Positions 36,112 to 45,542 of a stretch of DNA of 64,000 nucleotides are shown piece after piece. Both the position numbers and the translations under genes were made by a program. Each line of letters opens with the position of its first letter. Position 1 is the stretch's first letter. The DNA comes from CAWIVH01 sp963839475 (GTDB lineage Bacteria; Acidobacteriota; UBA6911): positions 372,001 to 436,000 of the forward strand of contig CAWIVH010000020.1 in NCBI GenBank assembly GCA_963839475.1. Direction: 5' to 3'. The notes under the pieces were generated by a model, which searched no databases, was not told the DNA's origin, and was given only the letters and a program-made list of their open reading frames with translations.

Positions 36112-37455
36112 TCAGGCCGGGAAACAGCGCGCGAACCCGTCCAGAAGTTTTTTCGGGCCCTTTACCTTAATTTTGCGGGTCAAGAGAGCCATTGTGAAGC
36201 TTTTCTCGTTCCGCAGCACCTTGAGCCATGTGTCCGTATCGGCCGTAATCCTCATGTCGGCTTTGCCTTCCAGGCCGTCACGAACCGTGATCTTCCTGTC
36301 CCGAATCATGATGGTCCCCTGACAGGTTTCGGTTCCGGTGAAGATGACGTGGTAGACCGCGTCGAGACCTTTCGACTGCTCCCTCTGGAAAACGAGCGGA
36401 AGGTTCTCGAAGAACCTCGCCGCCGAGGTGGGCCTGGCGCAGGCGTGGACATAGCTGATCTTTTTGTGCGGGAACTTTTTCAGCACGTGGGCCTCTGCGT
36501 CCGAGCCTTTGACGACGTATACCGTGCCTTTCTTTTCCTGCAGTTTTTTGGCCACCGACTCTCGATACAGTTTTTGGTCTTCGGCGTACGGACCGATGTT
36601 TTCTTCTCCCCCGGGGCAGACCGCCATGCAGTTTGAGCATTTGTAGCTGGTGCCGACCGACAGGCTCTGCCACATGAGCACTGTCTCGGCATCGCTGTGC
36701 TTCTTCCTGTAGGCGGCGGGGTTCCGACTTTGAATGATGTTTTCCACCCAATCCACGAACCCGCCGTATTTGTCCCTGTAGCTGTGGGCGTAGCATGCCA
36801 TCGAATTAATGTGACCGTCGGCGTTGATGGCTCCGACGGGGCAAACGGTGACGCACAACATACACTTGCAGCAAGGATCGTAATTCAGGGGACGGGCATA
36901 CTCCGTTACTTCCCGGTCGAGCAGGATTGAACTCAGGGAAATCATGCTGCCGAAGCGTTCGTGCACCACGAGGTGATGCACCCCCATCCGGCCGAGGCCG
37001 GCAGCGACAGCAATCGGTTTGTGGTGGATGTACCACATCTCCAGGTTGGGAAAGTTTTCCATATTCATCGGGTAGGAACTGCAGCAGTCCATCGCCCGGA
37101 TCCCGCTCTCGGCGAATTTCGCGGTCGCACGCCGCGCCACATGATCCACCTCGGCATACATGTGGTGGTATTCCATTTCATATTGCTGACGGTAAGGGCT
37201 CCGGATATTTTCCGGATTCATCCGGCAGACGACGCTGATGCAGGTTTTTGCTTCCGGGAAAATGGTGAGGAATTTCGACCGATACTCGGCAATGGCGGGG
37301 CTGTCGATGGAAGCGATCCCAGTGTCGTCAGCGCCAGCTTCAAGAACCACCTGCCTTACCCAGGCGCTGTCGAGCGGTTCGGACGCCTTGTGAGTTAGGG
37401 CTGCAGCCTTCTTCTCGTTGTATTTCTTTACGGTCGGATGATCCTGCAAGTTCAT
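36112..37455 (-). CDS. Epoxyqueuosine-reductase/reductive-dehalogenase-like iron-sulfur protein with C-terminal SCP2 domain
   Basis: About 447 aa from the ATG at 37455 (GAGAGGTG upstream); an open frame to 37974 is a likely overextension. The middle has two ferredoxin-type clusters: CCKCMLCVTVCPVGAI and CSNCMAVCPGG, after a region like QueG and reductive dehalogenases (GADDTGIASIDSPAIAEYR, HHKPIAVAAGLGRMGVHHLV). The last ~110 residues (CQGTIMIRDRKITVRDGLEG, ADMRITADTDTWLKVLRNEK) match the sterol-carrier SCP2 fold, an unusual fusion. The active-site base and Tat signal cannot be placed with certainty. It probably reduces a hydrophobic compound held by the SCP2 domain; this is inference. Confidence 0.72.
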   Translation of the reverse strand: MNLQDHPTVKKYNEKKAAALTHKASEPLDSAWVRQVVLEAGADDTGIASIDSPAIAEYRSKFLTIFPEAKTCISVVCRMNPENIRSPYRQQYEMEYHHMYAEVDHVARRATAKFAESGIRAMDCCSSYPMNMENFPNLEMWYIHHKPIAVAAGLGRMGVHHLVVHERFGSMISLSSILLDREVTEYARPLNYDPCCKCMLCVTVCPVGAINADGHINSMACYAHSYRDKYGGFVDWVENIIQSRNPAAYRKKHSDAETVLMWQSLSVGTSYKCSNCMAVCPGGEENIGPYAEDQKLYRESVAKKLQEKKGTVYVVKGSDAEAHVLKKFPHKKISYVHACARPTSAARFFENLPLVFQREQSKGLDAVYHVIFTGTETCQGTIMIRDRKITVRDGLEGKADMRITADTDTWLKVLRNEKSFTMALLTRKIKVKGPKKLLDGFARCFPA

Positions 37456-37942
37456 GGCGTTCACCTCTCGCGGGAAAATATCAGCCACCAAATTCTGGAT
37501 GATTATGAATTCCACCATGATCATGGGGTGATTTCCAAGCTTAATCTTGCCCATGGAGACCCTTTCGTTCATTCCGGGGCCGAAGGAGAAGGAATCCGGC
37601 TGTTGTGGCGGAAAACAGCTTGGCCAGGCCGAGAGCTGCAAAAAAACTACACCGCGGCCGGCGACGGAATTATACGTGGGCTGAATTGATGAAAAGGGTT
37701 TTCGATCAATAGACCAACTGCATGTCGCGCCGGAGATTTGACCTCGCCCGTCCGAGTCACTCATCCCTTTCACCCGTTGTTCGGGCAGTCGCTCGACTTT
37801 ATTGAAATGCGTGCGAACTGAGGTCGGAAGATCCGTCATGGCGATCGCGGGATCGGGCGCATCAGATCCTGAAGCGCTTCGGCCGCAAGGTTCATGTGCG
37901 CAGTGTTGAACGTGCGCTCGCCGGCCAGGAAAAAAAACGTCC
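37456..37942. other. Gene-poor region left of the recombinase remnant
   Basis: No coherent protein in any frame. Weak open frames on the minus strand continue the iron-sulfur gene upstream but lack family features. Confidence 0.4.
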
Positions 37943-38230
37943 TTGATCAGCGTCGATGCTCCTGTAAACGGCAACGCGGCTGCAGCCTATGAAGAACTGC
38001 GCAGCCACATGCTGGCAGGCTCGCCTGGCGGGCAGCACTTCGGCTTGATTCGCGATCCTGCGGGATGCGTGGCGCTGGATCCCGACCAGCAGGTCCAGGA
38101 GACAGTGCGCCTGCTTTTTCAAACCTTCACCCGTACCGGCTCGCTCCGCGGCACGATCAAGTCCTTCCGGCAACAGGGGTTGCTTTTTCAGAAACGGACC
38201 GCAGGCCTTCAGAAAGGGCAACTGGTTTAG
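37943..38230 (+). pseudogene. Large serine recombinase fragment (recombinase domain)
   Basis: From about 37975 the frame reads HFGLIRDPAGCVALDPDQQV, QETVRLLFQTFTRTGSLRGT, IKSFRQQGLLFQKRTAGLQK, then GQLV and a stop. This is the family's signature region: a linker with a basic segment, DPDxxVQxxxRLLFxTFxRTGS and a KxFRxxGLxFPxR-like segment, as in site-specific serine recombinases of phages and resistance islands. The catalytic N-terminus and the C-terminal DNA-binding part are absent. Its stop lies within the end of a permease remnant on the other strand. Confidence 0.72.
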
Positions 38231-39099
38231 GTGCCGTTGTCGGCTGGACGAGCCTGCAGCGTCACGCACAACCCCTTCCATGCCGGCGCATAGCCAGCGA
38301 GAATCGCGGCACTCAGGAGGACGACACCGGCCAGCACCAGGGTTCCCGGATCATTGGGCTGGGTCGCGAACAGAAACGATTTGACAAGCCGGGACGCGAT
38401 CAACGCGGCAGGCACGCCGATCGCGAGTCCCACCGCCACCAGGAGTAGAACGCGGCGCAGAACCATCCATACCACGGCGCCGCGTGGCGCGCCCAGAGCC
38501 ATACGGATTCCAGTCTCGCCGACCTGCCGCGCGACGGTGTAGGACATCGTCCCGTAGAGCCCCACGCACGCCATCAGGAGAGCGAGAACCGCGAAACCCG
38601 TGCATAGTTTCGCGAACGTGAGTTCCCGGCTGATCGTCCGATCGATTTCCGCAGCCTGAGTGACCACGTTTGTGACGGGTATGCGGGAATCCGCCTCCCG
38701 CACGATCTCCTGCCCACTCCTGACATACGCCAGCGGATCACCCGCGGTGCGCAGAGCGTAGGTCACCCGGTCCGGAGGGAACTGGCTGGCCGCTACGAAC
38801 ACTTTCATTGGACTCCCCTCTTTCAGGCTACCGTACCGCTCGTTACCCGACACGCCGGCGATTTCGAGATCGCGCCTGTCGTCCACAAACGTGATGCGCC
38901 GGCCGAGCGGATTCTCGTTCACGAAGTAAGTCCGCGCCAACTTCTCGCTGATCACTGCAACCGGCGTGGAGCCCGGTTGGTCGCGGTCGTCAATCTCACG
39001 CCCGGCCAGGATCGGAATCTGCATCGTCGTGAGGAAACGCGGAGCCAGCGCTGTCTGCGCCTGGCCCATGCTTACGCCGGGACGCAGACGGCCCATCAT
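38227..39099 (-). pseudogene. ADOP/MacB-type permease fragment with internal deletion
   Basis: 290 aa. The opening MMGRLRPGVSMGQAQTALAP belongs to the end of the periplasmic MacB_PCD domain. It is joined straight to the second such domain (FLTTMQIPILAGREIDDRDQ), so about half the protein is missing. The rest is normal: VAVISEKLARTYFVNENPLG, FAVLALLMACVGLYGTMSYT, GETGIRMALGAPRGAVVWMV. The last residues (APAWKGLCVTLQARPADNGT) do not match the usual PARRAxxxDPMxALR ending, a sign of recombination. It would not transport. Confidence 0.82.
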
Positions 39100-39208
39100 T
39101 CATCATCCTCGCCAGCTACTCGCACCGAGATGTAAAACATACTTGACTTCATGTCTGATGCGCTTTACACTGCCCGATGTCAAACAAACCTGACATCAGG
39201 AGGCAACG

Positions 39209-39658
39209 ATGTCATTCGAAGAGAAGACACAGTGGGTCTGCGCACTGGTCGCAGTGATCGTGCCCGTCGCCTACTTCGCAACAGTGCTTCCGCAACTGCA
39301 GACGACTTCCGCGTCGGACATTGCGTACCAGCGCCCGATGTTCATCGCGATCGGCGTGTCGGTACTGCTGATGATCATCGGCATCATTCTTGCCGCCATA
39401 GGCTCGGCGATCGCCGCCGAGATCTCCGGTGGGGACGCGGACAAGATCGACCTCAAGGACGAGCGAGACGTGGAGATCGGCCGCAGAGGCGAGCTGTTTG
39501 GCTACTACGTGACGTCGGTCGGAGTGGTTGGCGTCCTCGCCCTCACGATGCTGGAGACCGAGTACTTCTGGATCGCCAACGCGCTCTACCTCACATTCGT
39601 GGTCGCGGCAGTAGTGTCCTCGGTCGTAAAGATCGTCTCGTATCGCCGGGGATTCTAG
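39209..39658 (+). CDS. Small membrane protein, DUF2178-like, paired with an XRE regulator
   Basis: 149 aa with four membrane helices (WVCALVAVIVPVAYFATVL, FIAIGVSVLLMIIGIILAAI, FGYYVTSVGVVGVLALTML, ALYLTFVVAAVVSSVVKIV) and a conserved DERDxxIxxRGEL-like loop (KDERDVEIGRRGELFG). It is directly followed, two bases later, by a small XRE regulator, an arrangement known in Actinobacteria and Chloroflexi. The codon use is far richer in third-position G and C than in most neighbours, so this pair probably came from a GC-rich donor. Function unknown. Confidence 0.7.
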   Translation: MSFEEKTQWVCALVAVIVPVAYFATVLPQLQTTSASDIAYQRPMFIAIGVSVLLMIIGIILAAIGSAIAAEISGGDADKIDLKDERDVEIGRRGELFGYYVTSVGVVGVLALTMLETEYFWIANALYLTFVVAAVVSSVVKIVSYRRGF

Positions 39659-39660
39659 CC

Positions 39661-39882
39661 ATGGTCAAGCCGACGAAGATCACGAACAGCATCCGGTCTT
39701 TGCGATTTGCGACAAACGAGATGACCCAGGCGGAGCTTGCCGACCGGGTGGGCATGACTCGCCAGACGATCATCGCCATCGAGCAGGGGCGGTATTCACC
39801 GTCGCTTGAGACCGCCTTTCGGATCGCGCAGGTCTTCGGCGTGCCCGTGGACGAGGTCTTCCACTACCCGAACGAGTCGTGA
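39661..39882 (+). CDS. XRE-family helix-turn-helix regulator, short
   Basis: 73 aa. The HTH reads MTQAELADRVGMTRQTIIAI then EQGRYSPSLETAFRIAQVFG, nearly a textbook Cro/CI fold. The tail VPVDEVFHYPNES is typical of the small YgzD-like regulators that accompany DUF2178 membrane proteins. Its ATG follows the membrane-protein stop by two bases. It likely represses its own operon. Codon bias matches the preceding gene, so they moved together. Confidence 0.82.
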   Translation: MVKPTKITNSIRSLRFATNEMTQAELADRVGMTRQTIIAIEQGRYSPSLETAFRIAQVFGVPVDEVFHYPNES

Positions 39883-40090
39883 GGGTTGCGGTAGTGGCCG
39901 GACGGGTTCAAGTCTCGTTCGCCAGCTTCTCGATTCCGGGGCGGAGGTGCAAGCCATCGTCCGCTCGGCCAGCCGCATGCCCGACCACCTTGCCGGCCGG
40001 CCCAACCTGGTGCTCACCGAGGACGACCTGTTGTCACTCCCCGTGGATGAGCTTGCCGCCCAGCTCGATGGTTGCGACGCGATCGAATAG
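39880..40090 (+). pseudogene. NAD(P)-binding SDR/NmrA-like protein fragment
   Basis: It begins with GTG at 39880 overlapping the regulator stop (GTGA). MRVAVVAG in one frame is followed, after a one-base shift near 39902, by GSSLVRQLLDSGAEVQAIVR, SASRMPDHLAGRPNLVLTED and DLLSLPVDELAAQLDGCDAI in another. This is the start of a Rossmann fold (GATGxxGxxLVRxLL). The protein ends at about residue 65, where the family has several hundred. It shares the GC-rich style of the two genes before it and marks the break of the transferred block. Confidence 0.7.
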
Positions 40091-40371
40091 GCCCTCTGTT
40101 TGAGCCCGAAGCTGCAGGGCGATTTCAGCTGTTTCCGGTCGACAGCAACGGGCTACCGAACCGTAGGCCTGCGTGGAGGCAAACCTTTCTTTGATGTGCG
40201 CGCGGGCAAGGTTGAAGTGCGCGAGATCAAACTTATGGCCTGACGGCATTCGCGTCCTCGGAGCTTGCGAAGCCATTCTGCTCCAACGATGACGCCTCCC
40301 GAAGTGGCGCACTACCAGAAGCGCCCTCCGATCCCAGGCAAATTCTAACTGCATCGATCGGAAGCCGGCCG
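40091..40371. other. Gene-free region before the ECF sigma factor
   Basis: No protein that I recognise in any frame. It separates the GC-rich block from the sigma factor gene, which ends at 40372. Confidence 0.4.
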
Positions 40372-41115
40372 CTACTTCCTCGAGAACACAGCCGCCACAT
40401 ACCGGAGTTCGGACTCCACATCCGCGGGATCGGCGACGGTGTCTGCGATTTCCTGGCGAAAGAGGTCCCGATACCGCTTGCGAAACCTGTGAATGGCAAC
40501 CTTGAGCGCTCCCTCTGAGATGTTCATTTCCAGAGCCAGCGCGGAGCACGGTGCGTCGGACTGTCCGAGAAGAAACACCTTTAACCGCTCAAACTGCTCC
40601 GCGCGGCCGTGATGCGCGAACTCTTCCCGCAGTTTCTCCACGACTCGGCTCATCAGGGAAAGCGCCCAGCGCCGCTCGAAGATCCGCTCCGGTGTCTCAT
40701 CGTGCAAAGGCTCCCGTTCATACCGCTCTTCACCGTATGATATCTCAAGGGGCAGAATCGCTCCCCCGCCACGCTTGTGTGCGCGATTGCGATCGGCATC
40801 GTCGGCGAGGAAGAACTTCAGGGAAGTCAGTATAAAGGCCCGGAACCGGCCCTTTTCCGGATCGGCGCGATCGAGATAACGTCCCTCCAACAGCCGGACG
40901 AAAAATTCCTGTGCGAGATCCTGCGCCTGGTCGGGTGGATATCCTCGGCGCCGGATAAAGGCGTATAGCGGATACCAATAGCTCTCGCAGAGCGAAACCA
41001 AGGCGGTCCGAGATTCCTTCCGCTGGCGATCGCCTGCGGCGAGGACAAGGGTCCAGTGGGTGGTCGGAAATCGGGATGGTCCCGCCAGAGGGTGCATCGT
41101 TTGGTCCTTCGTCAT
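40372..41115 (-). CDS. ECF sigma factor, acidobacterial type
   Basis: About 247 aa from the ATG at 41115; a second ATG at 41097 has AAGGA eight bases upstream and may be the real start. Region 2 begins TTHWTLVLAAGDRQ and includes YPLYAFIRRRGYPPDQAQDL and AQEFFVRLLEGRYLDRADPE; region 4 is LEMNISEGALKVAIHRFRKR. The same opening appears in ECF factors linked to Ser/Thr kinases in Acidobacteriota. It lies downstream of the truncated kinase gene on the same strand, so the pair probably formed a signalling unit before the kinase was broken. Confidence 0.9.
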   Translation of the reverse strand: MTKDQTMHPLAGPSRFPTTHWTLVLAAGDRQRKESRTALVSLCESYWYPLYAFIRRRGYPPDQAQDLAQEFFVRLLEGRYLDRADPEKGRFRAFILTSLKFFLADDADRNRAHKRGGGAILPLEISYGEERYEREPLHDETPERIFERRWALSLMSRVVEKLREEFAHHGRAEQFERLKVFLLGQSDAPCSALALEMNISEGALKVAIHRFRKRYRDLFRQEIADTVADPADVESELRYVAAVFSRK

Positions 41116-41316
41116 GGCTTTATGTCCAGAAGCGTTCTGCAGAACCGAATAAGGAATCCGGAGAGCAAAGTTACACAGCGCAGCCTCCGGCCGCAGCCAA
41201 ATTTCCGGACGCCGATTCGCAGGGATCTGCGCGGTCCATTCGCGTTCGTCCGTGAAAATCCGCACGACAAATAATCCTGCAAAGAAAGTGGTGGGTTTGT
41301 ATCACGGGACCCGCAG

Positions 41317-43895
41317 TCATCTCACGTACTCGGCCCGAGCCTCTTGGACCACTGGAATATCGGGATCGGCATCCCTCCAGAGAGCGAGGAGATCCTTAAA
41401 GACGGCCGCTGATTTCGCACGATCCCCGGAAGCGGACAACGCTCTGGCGAGTTGGAGTCGCGCCATTGGCCCGATCGGATCGTTCAGCACGATTCCCGGA
41501 TGATCCAGAATCTTTTGAAATTCAGCCGCTGCTTCGCGGTGGTGCCCCATTCGGGAATGTGCGAGACCCCGCACGTAGACTGGATATAGTGCTCCGAAGA
41601 AGGAGCCGGAGAAGAATGCCGTGCCTGGAACCGCGAGGTCATACGGAGCGGCGGCTTGCGTCAGTTCGAGCGCTTTTGCCAGCTCATCCCGGTTGAGAGC
41701 GTCGAGTGCGCGTAGCGCAGGCAGGTAATTGAATTGGACAGACGTATCCTCCGGGTAGCGCTTTTCGAGTTCCGCCGAGATCTTGCGCGCTCGCGCGGAG
41801 TCCCGCAGGAGCGCCAGGGCAAAGGCGGGGCCATAGTCGGCGTCCCGGCTTCGGTGAAGCGACAGCGCTGCCGCGGCGTGTCTTTGCCCTTCCTCCCGAA
41901 GCCCGAACAGGGCGCTCCACACCGCACGAGCGCCTTCAAACTGGGCGGGCCGCTCGCGCAAACCTGCCTGGTAAGCCAGGCGAACAGCACTGTCCGATAG
42001 CCGGGCCGCGTCTTTCAGGCGCCCTTGATACGCCAAGGTCATGGCTTCCTGATGCTCGAACCATCCCTGGGCTTCCAGCTTTGCCTTGCGTTGGGTCACT
42101 TCCTTTTCCATTGCCGCCTTGTCGCTCCCGACAAAAGCGATAAAGCACCGGCATAGCGAGAACTCAACGACCTCGATCCTGCGTTCCGATGCCTTCCGAA
42201 GCACTGCCTGGGCTTCTGACAGGTGATTCTGGTAGAGGTCGGCAAAAGCCACATTTATGTATCCGATGGAGAAATCCGGATCGAGTTCGATCGCCTTTTG
42301 ACCGGCCTCCACGGCTTTGTCGTAGCGACCCGAACCCTGCGCGGTGAAGCCCGAGGAAAGTCCGTGAGCCTGCAAATCCCTGGGATACTTTTGTGTCCAC
42401 GATTCCAGGGTTTGCCTGGCCATTTCGAGGTTTCTTGTTACCTGCCGGTGGTAGTTGAACGTAATGAAATAGTTTTCCATATCGCTGACCCGATCCCGCA
42501 GTTCATAAGCCTTGGCAATATTCCGCGCCCCGGTTTCGGCTTCGCCGAGGCCATCATATACTCGGCCGAGGTAGGCGTAAGCCATGGCAAATTTCGGGTC
42601 CATCTCGATGGCCCGCCTCAGCAATGAGACGGTTTCCGCTGACAATGCCTTCTTTTGGGTCGCCTTCATTGCGGCGCTGTAGGACTTCCAGGCCTCCAGT
42701 GAAGGCGTGGTGACCTCAGCCGTCAGACTTGGCTCCTTTTCAACCTTCGGCAGCGACCGGCCGGCCCGCGTCTGGAACAGATTCGCCATTTGGCCCAGTG
42801 TCCTGACGACATCCTCCTTTCTCGCTGCTGACGCCTGCTCTTCATCCAGAATTTCTCTGGTTCGGCAATTCTTTGCGCGCAACCCTAACAGGAACTCGTT
42901 TCCGGGCCTTGTGATCGTACCCTCCACGACCGCTGCGCTTGCCGTCCGCTCGCAGATTTCGGCCGCGACATCCGGGGTGAGCATCGCATCCGCAGGACGG
43001 CCCATCAGACGAAGCGTCTGGCTCACGCGCGCATCGGATCGCAGAGCCAGGTTGGGTGAATTCCCCAACTGCGCCGCCAGGATCTGGCGCAGAGAACCGT
43101 CGAAGATGGGGTCGTTGGTGGCGTTGGCGAAATCCGCCAGAACGATCGTGTCTTTGTTTGTTAACTGCCGGATTGGCGCAGAGTCACGGCGCAGGAGTGA
43201 CCAGACCGTCACCCCGCTCAGCAGGATCGCTGCGAGCCCAATTGTTGTGCCGAGAGCGCCCGGCCTGTGTCGGTGAAGAAACTTGCAGGTTTGGTGCAAC
43301 CTGCCCGGCGGCGAAGCCAGCACGGGGCGGTCTTCCAAATGCCTTTGTATGTCGGCGGCAAGCTCGGCCACCGATACATACCGGCGTTCCCGCGCCTTTT
43401 CCAGAGCCTTCATCGTGATCCATGACAGGTCGCCATCCACGAGACGACGCAGGGACGCCGGGTCGGTCTGCCGATGCGTTGCGATGCCGGCTACTGCCGC
43501 TCCCATTGCGGCCAGCTTCTGCACCAGCGGCGGAGCTTCCTCTTCACGGAGGATCCGGAGCATCTCAGCCAGACCCGCCTGCCGCAGTCGGGCTGTATCG
43601 AACGGAACAGTGCCGGTCAGCAACTCGTGCAAGAGAATCCCGAGAGAAAAAACATCCGACCTCTCATCGACATCTCCCGTTATCACTTCAGCCTGCTCGG
43701 GGCTGGCGTATTCCGGTGTGCCCACCATCTGGCCGAATTGCGTCAGAAGAGTGTTTTCCACGGCCCACTGGTCCGTAGCCTTGGCGATGCCGAAGTCGAT
43801 CACTTTTGGCAGCGGTGAGCCCTCCTGTTCCATCACCAGCACATTCGACGGCTTGAGATCGCGGTGGATCACTCCTTTCTGGTGGGCGTGCTGAA
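41317..43895 (-). pseudogene. Ser/Thr protein kinase with TPR domain, N-lobe missing
   Basis: The frame starts inside the kinase: VQHAHQKGVIHRDLKPSNVL is the catalytic loop, followed by the DFG segment (VIDFGIAKATDQ), the APE equivalent (GTPEYASPEQAEV) and the rest of the C-lobe. The glycine-rich loop and ATP Lys are absent, and an in-frame stop at 43924 lies upstream. After a helix (GTTIGLAAILLSGVTVWSLL) come TPR repeats for about 600 residues, with no further break. The cut is at about 43895, exactly where an unrelated plus-strand gene half begins. As it stands it cannot be a kinase. Confidence 0.85.
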
Positions 43896-43897
43896 CG

Positions 43898-44238
43898 GCG
43901 CCGGCACGTCGATCGTTACCGGCTTAAAGGAACCACCTGCACCATTCATCGAGCTCAATGCGACCTGTTTCGATGTCTTCGTAACGAACCGGGGCGATAT
44001 GTTGTTCGGTAACGGAGTTGTGACACTCACTCCTGTTCCAGGCAAACCTCCGGGCGAATTCACGGAAAACGAAATCCTGACGGTTACTGGTGGATCGGGC
44101 AGGTACGCCGGAGCTACCGGCACGATCACGCTCGAAGGACAGGTTCATAACCTCTTCGGCGGTCCCGGTGCGGGATCCTTCAATTTGGTTTATGAGGGTT
44201 CCGTCTGCGGTCCCAATCTGAAAGCCGACGGCAACTGA
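43898..44238 (+). pseudogene. C-terminal half of a secreted beta-rich protein of unknown family
   Basis: From the breakpoint the plus strand reads NGAGTSIVTGLKEPPAPFIE, LNATCFDVFVTNRGDMLFGN, GVVTLTPVPGKPPGEFTENE, ILTVTGGSGRYAGATGTITL and so on to a stop at 44238. GGSGRYAGATG is typical of secreted beta-barrel or allene-oxide-cyclase-like proteins. A start codon and signal peptide are missing, so the first half was lost when the kinase half was joined to it. The gene is not recognised beyond that. Confidence 0.6.
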
Positions 44239-45131
44239 GCTTTTCCTGGTTGACAGTGTAATCTCCAGGACTGTCGCTTGTCCGGCCTATCAGTTCGGCG
44301 ATATCGGCCGATGGGACGGACAAGCGGGTCCTGGAATGAATTTGCCTCCATAGTCGCGCGTCCCGCAACGGATTCCGCGACATCAGGAACCAGCCTGCCG
44401 CGAGATGTACTTGGCCTCCGATCCGCCGAAGATGCGCGTATTGGGAAGAGGTCCATTAACACTGGCACCGCGGATGCTGTTTTGAGCGGGCGGGACAAGG
44501 TGGGCCGGGCATTCCAACCACTGCAGGCCGTGCCGGCCGTAAAAGCGTCCCGTGTTGACTTGTACCAAGCCACCATGATCCGGCTGTCTTCACCCCAAAA
44601 GAACAGCTCCTGCCTGAATGTGGACCAGTCCGGGCGCAATAAGGACTTCAATAAGGTATGGGCTTTTGATATGGGCGATGTGTTTATGGTCGGAGATTAT
44701 CACCCGATGTTTCCCATGCCGCCCGGGAATGCAGGCATGGCAGCCTTCAGCGGCACCGGAAAAATCATGGAAGAAGGCGACCATGGTTCAGCTGATGATA
44801 GAGGACGTAAAACCAGCTGAAGAACGCATGGATCAGTGCTCACATTATGCCATGATTGACTTTCCAGCTCAGTGCCTGCGCTACCCTGAACATGCTCTGC
44901 TGTACGGATTCGCCGATGTCTGGTAGTGTCAGGTAGTCGGTGTGTACTAAAGCGAAAGCCTCCTCGTCCTTGGAGCCAGGGCACTCTTCACTTTGGAAAG
45001 CTAATGAACGGTAGCCAGCGCGATGGCCTGAGCCTGGGATTGTGAGCGAAGGCTTCCCAGATCAGCCAGTTCAACCGGCGGGAGGCCGCAATTCATATCC
45101 TCCGCAGATGATACCGCAGCGCCGCAGATCA
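44239..45131. other. Gene-poor stretch with no recognisable protein
   Basis: Several open frames exist on both strands (for example 44190-44651 minus and 44278-44820 plus) but none shows a known motif, a ribosome-binding site or consistent codon use. A possible helical trace on the minus strand near 44860 (LIHAFFSWFYVLYH, after a stop) may be the relic of a membrane protein. Confidence 0.4.
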
Positions 45132-45542
45132 TCAAGGCCTAAAGGCTGCTGTCACGGCCTCCACGACACGTCGCGCCCCGGCGCGCGCCAGCACCGCATC
45201 TGGCTTCTGGTAGAAGTCCGAAGGGGTCAGGTCTTCGCTTCCATAAAATGCCAATTCCCGGTCGCGCCTCAAGGAATGCGAAACCGCCGCCAGGTCTTCA
45301 ATGTGCGGCCGGACCGCTTGCGGAAGTCTGCTGCTTTCCGACAATAGAATCTGGCTGACATCATGAATCCGCGGCACCTCTATCGAGGAGAAGCGAAGCA
45401 GGCATTTCAGCGCCAGTTCGACAACTTCCTGTGACTCCCTCACGACATCCGCCCAACTCTCCCGGTCGAATAGGACATCCAGCGCGGCAAGCCTGTGAGT
45501 CGCGCGCGCCAAGTAATCTGCCGCCAACGTACGATTATGCAT
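45132..45542 (-). CDS. HEPN-domain protein, partner of the nucleotidyltransferase
   Basis: 136 aa from the ATG at 45542, overlapping the upstream gene by 8 bases. The HEPN fold is shown by YLARATHRLAALDVLFDRES, WADVVRESQEVVELALKCLL and SLRRDRELAFYGSEDLTPSD. In HepT toxins the last helix holds R-x4-6-H for RNase activity; here it reads RRDRELAFYG, with no His. The protein therefore probably belongs to the HEPN group that pairs with a nucleotidyltransferase without RNase activity, binding rather than cutting. Confidence 0.82.
   Translation of the reverse strand: MHNRTLAADYLARATHRLAALDVLFDRESWADVVRESQEVVELALKCLLRFSSIEVPRIHDVSQILLSESSRLPQAVRPHIEDLAAVSHSLRRDRELAFYGSEDLTPSDFYQKPDAVLARAGARRVVEAVTAAFRP

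Noticed and set aside
44190..44820. Overlapping open frames on both strands in the gap after 44.24 kb
   Set aside because: No family match, no start signal, inconsistent codon use.
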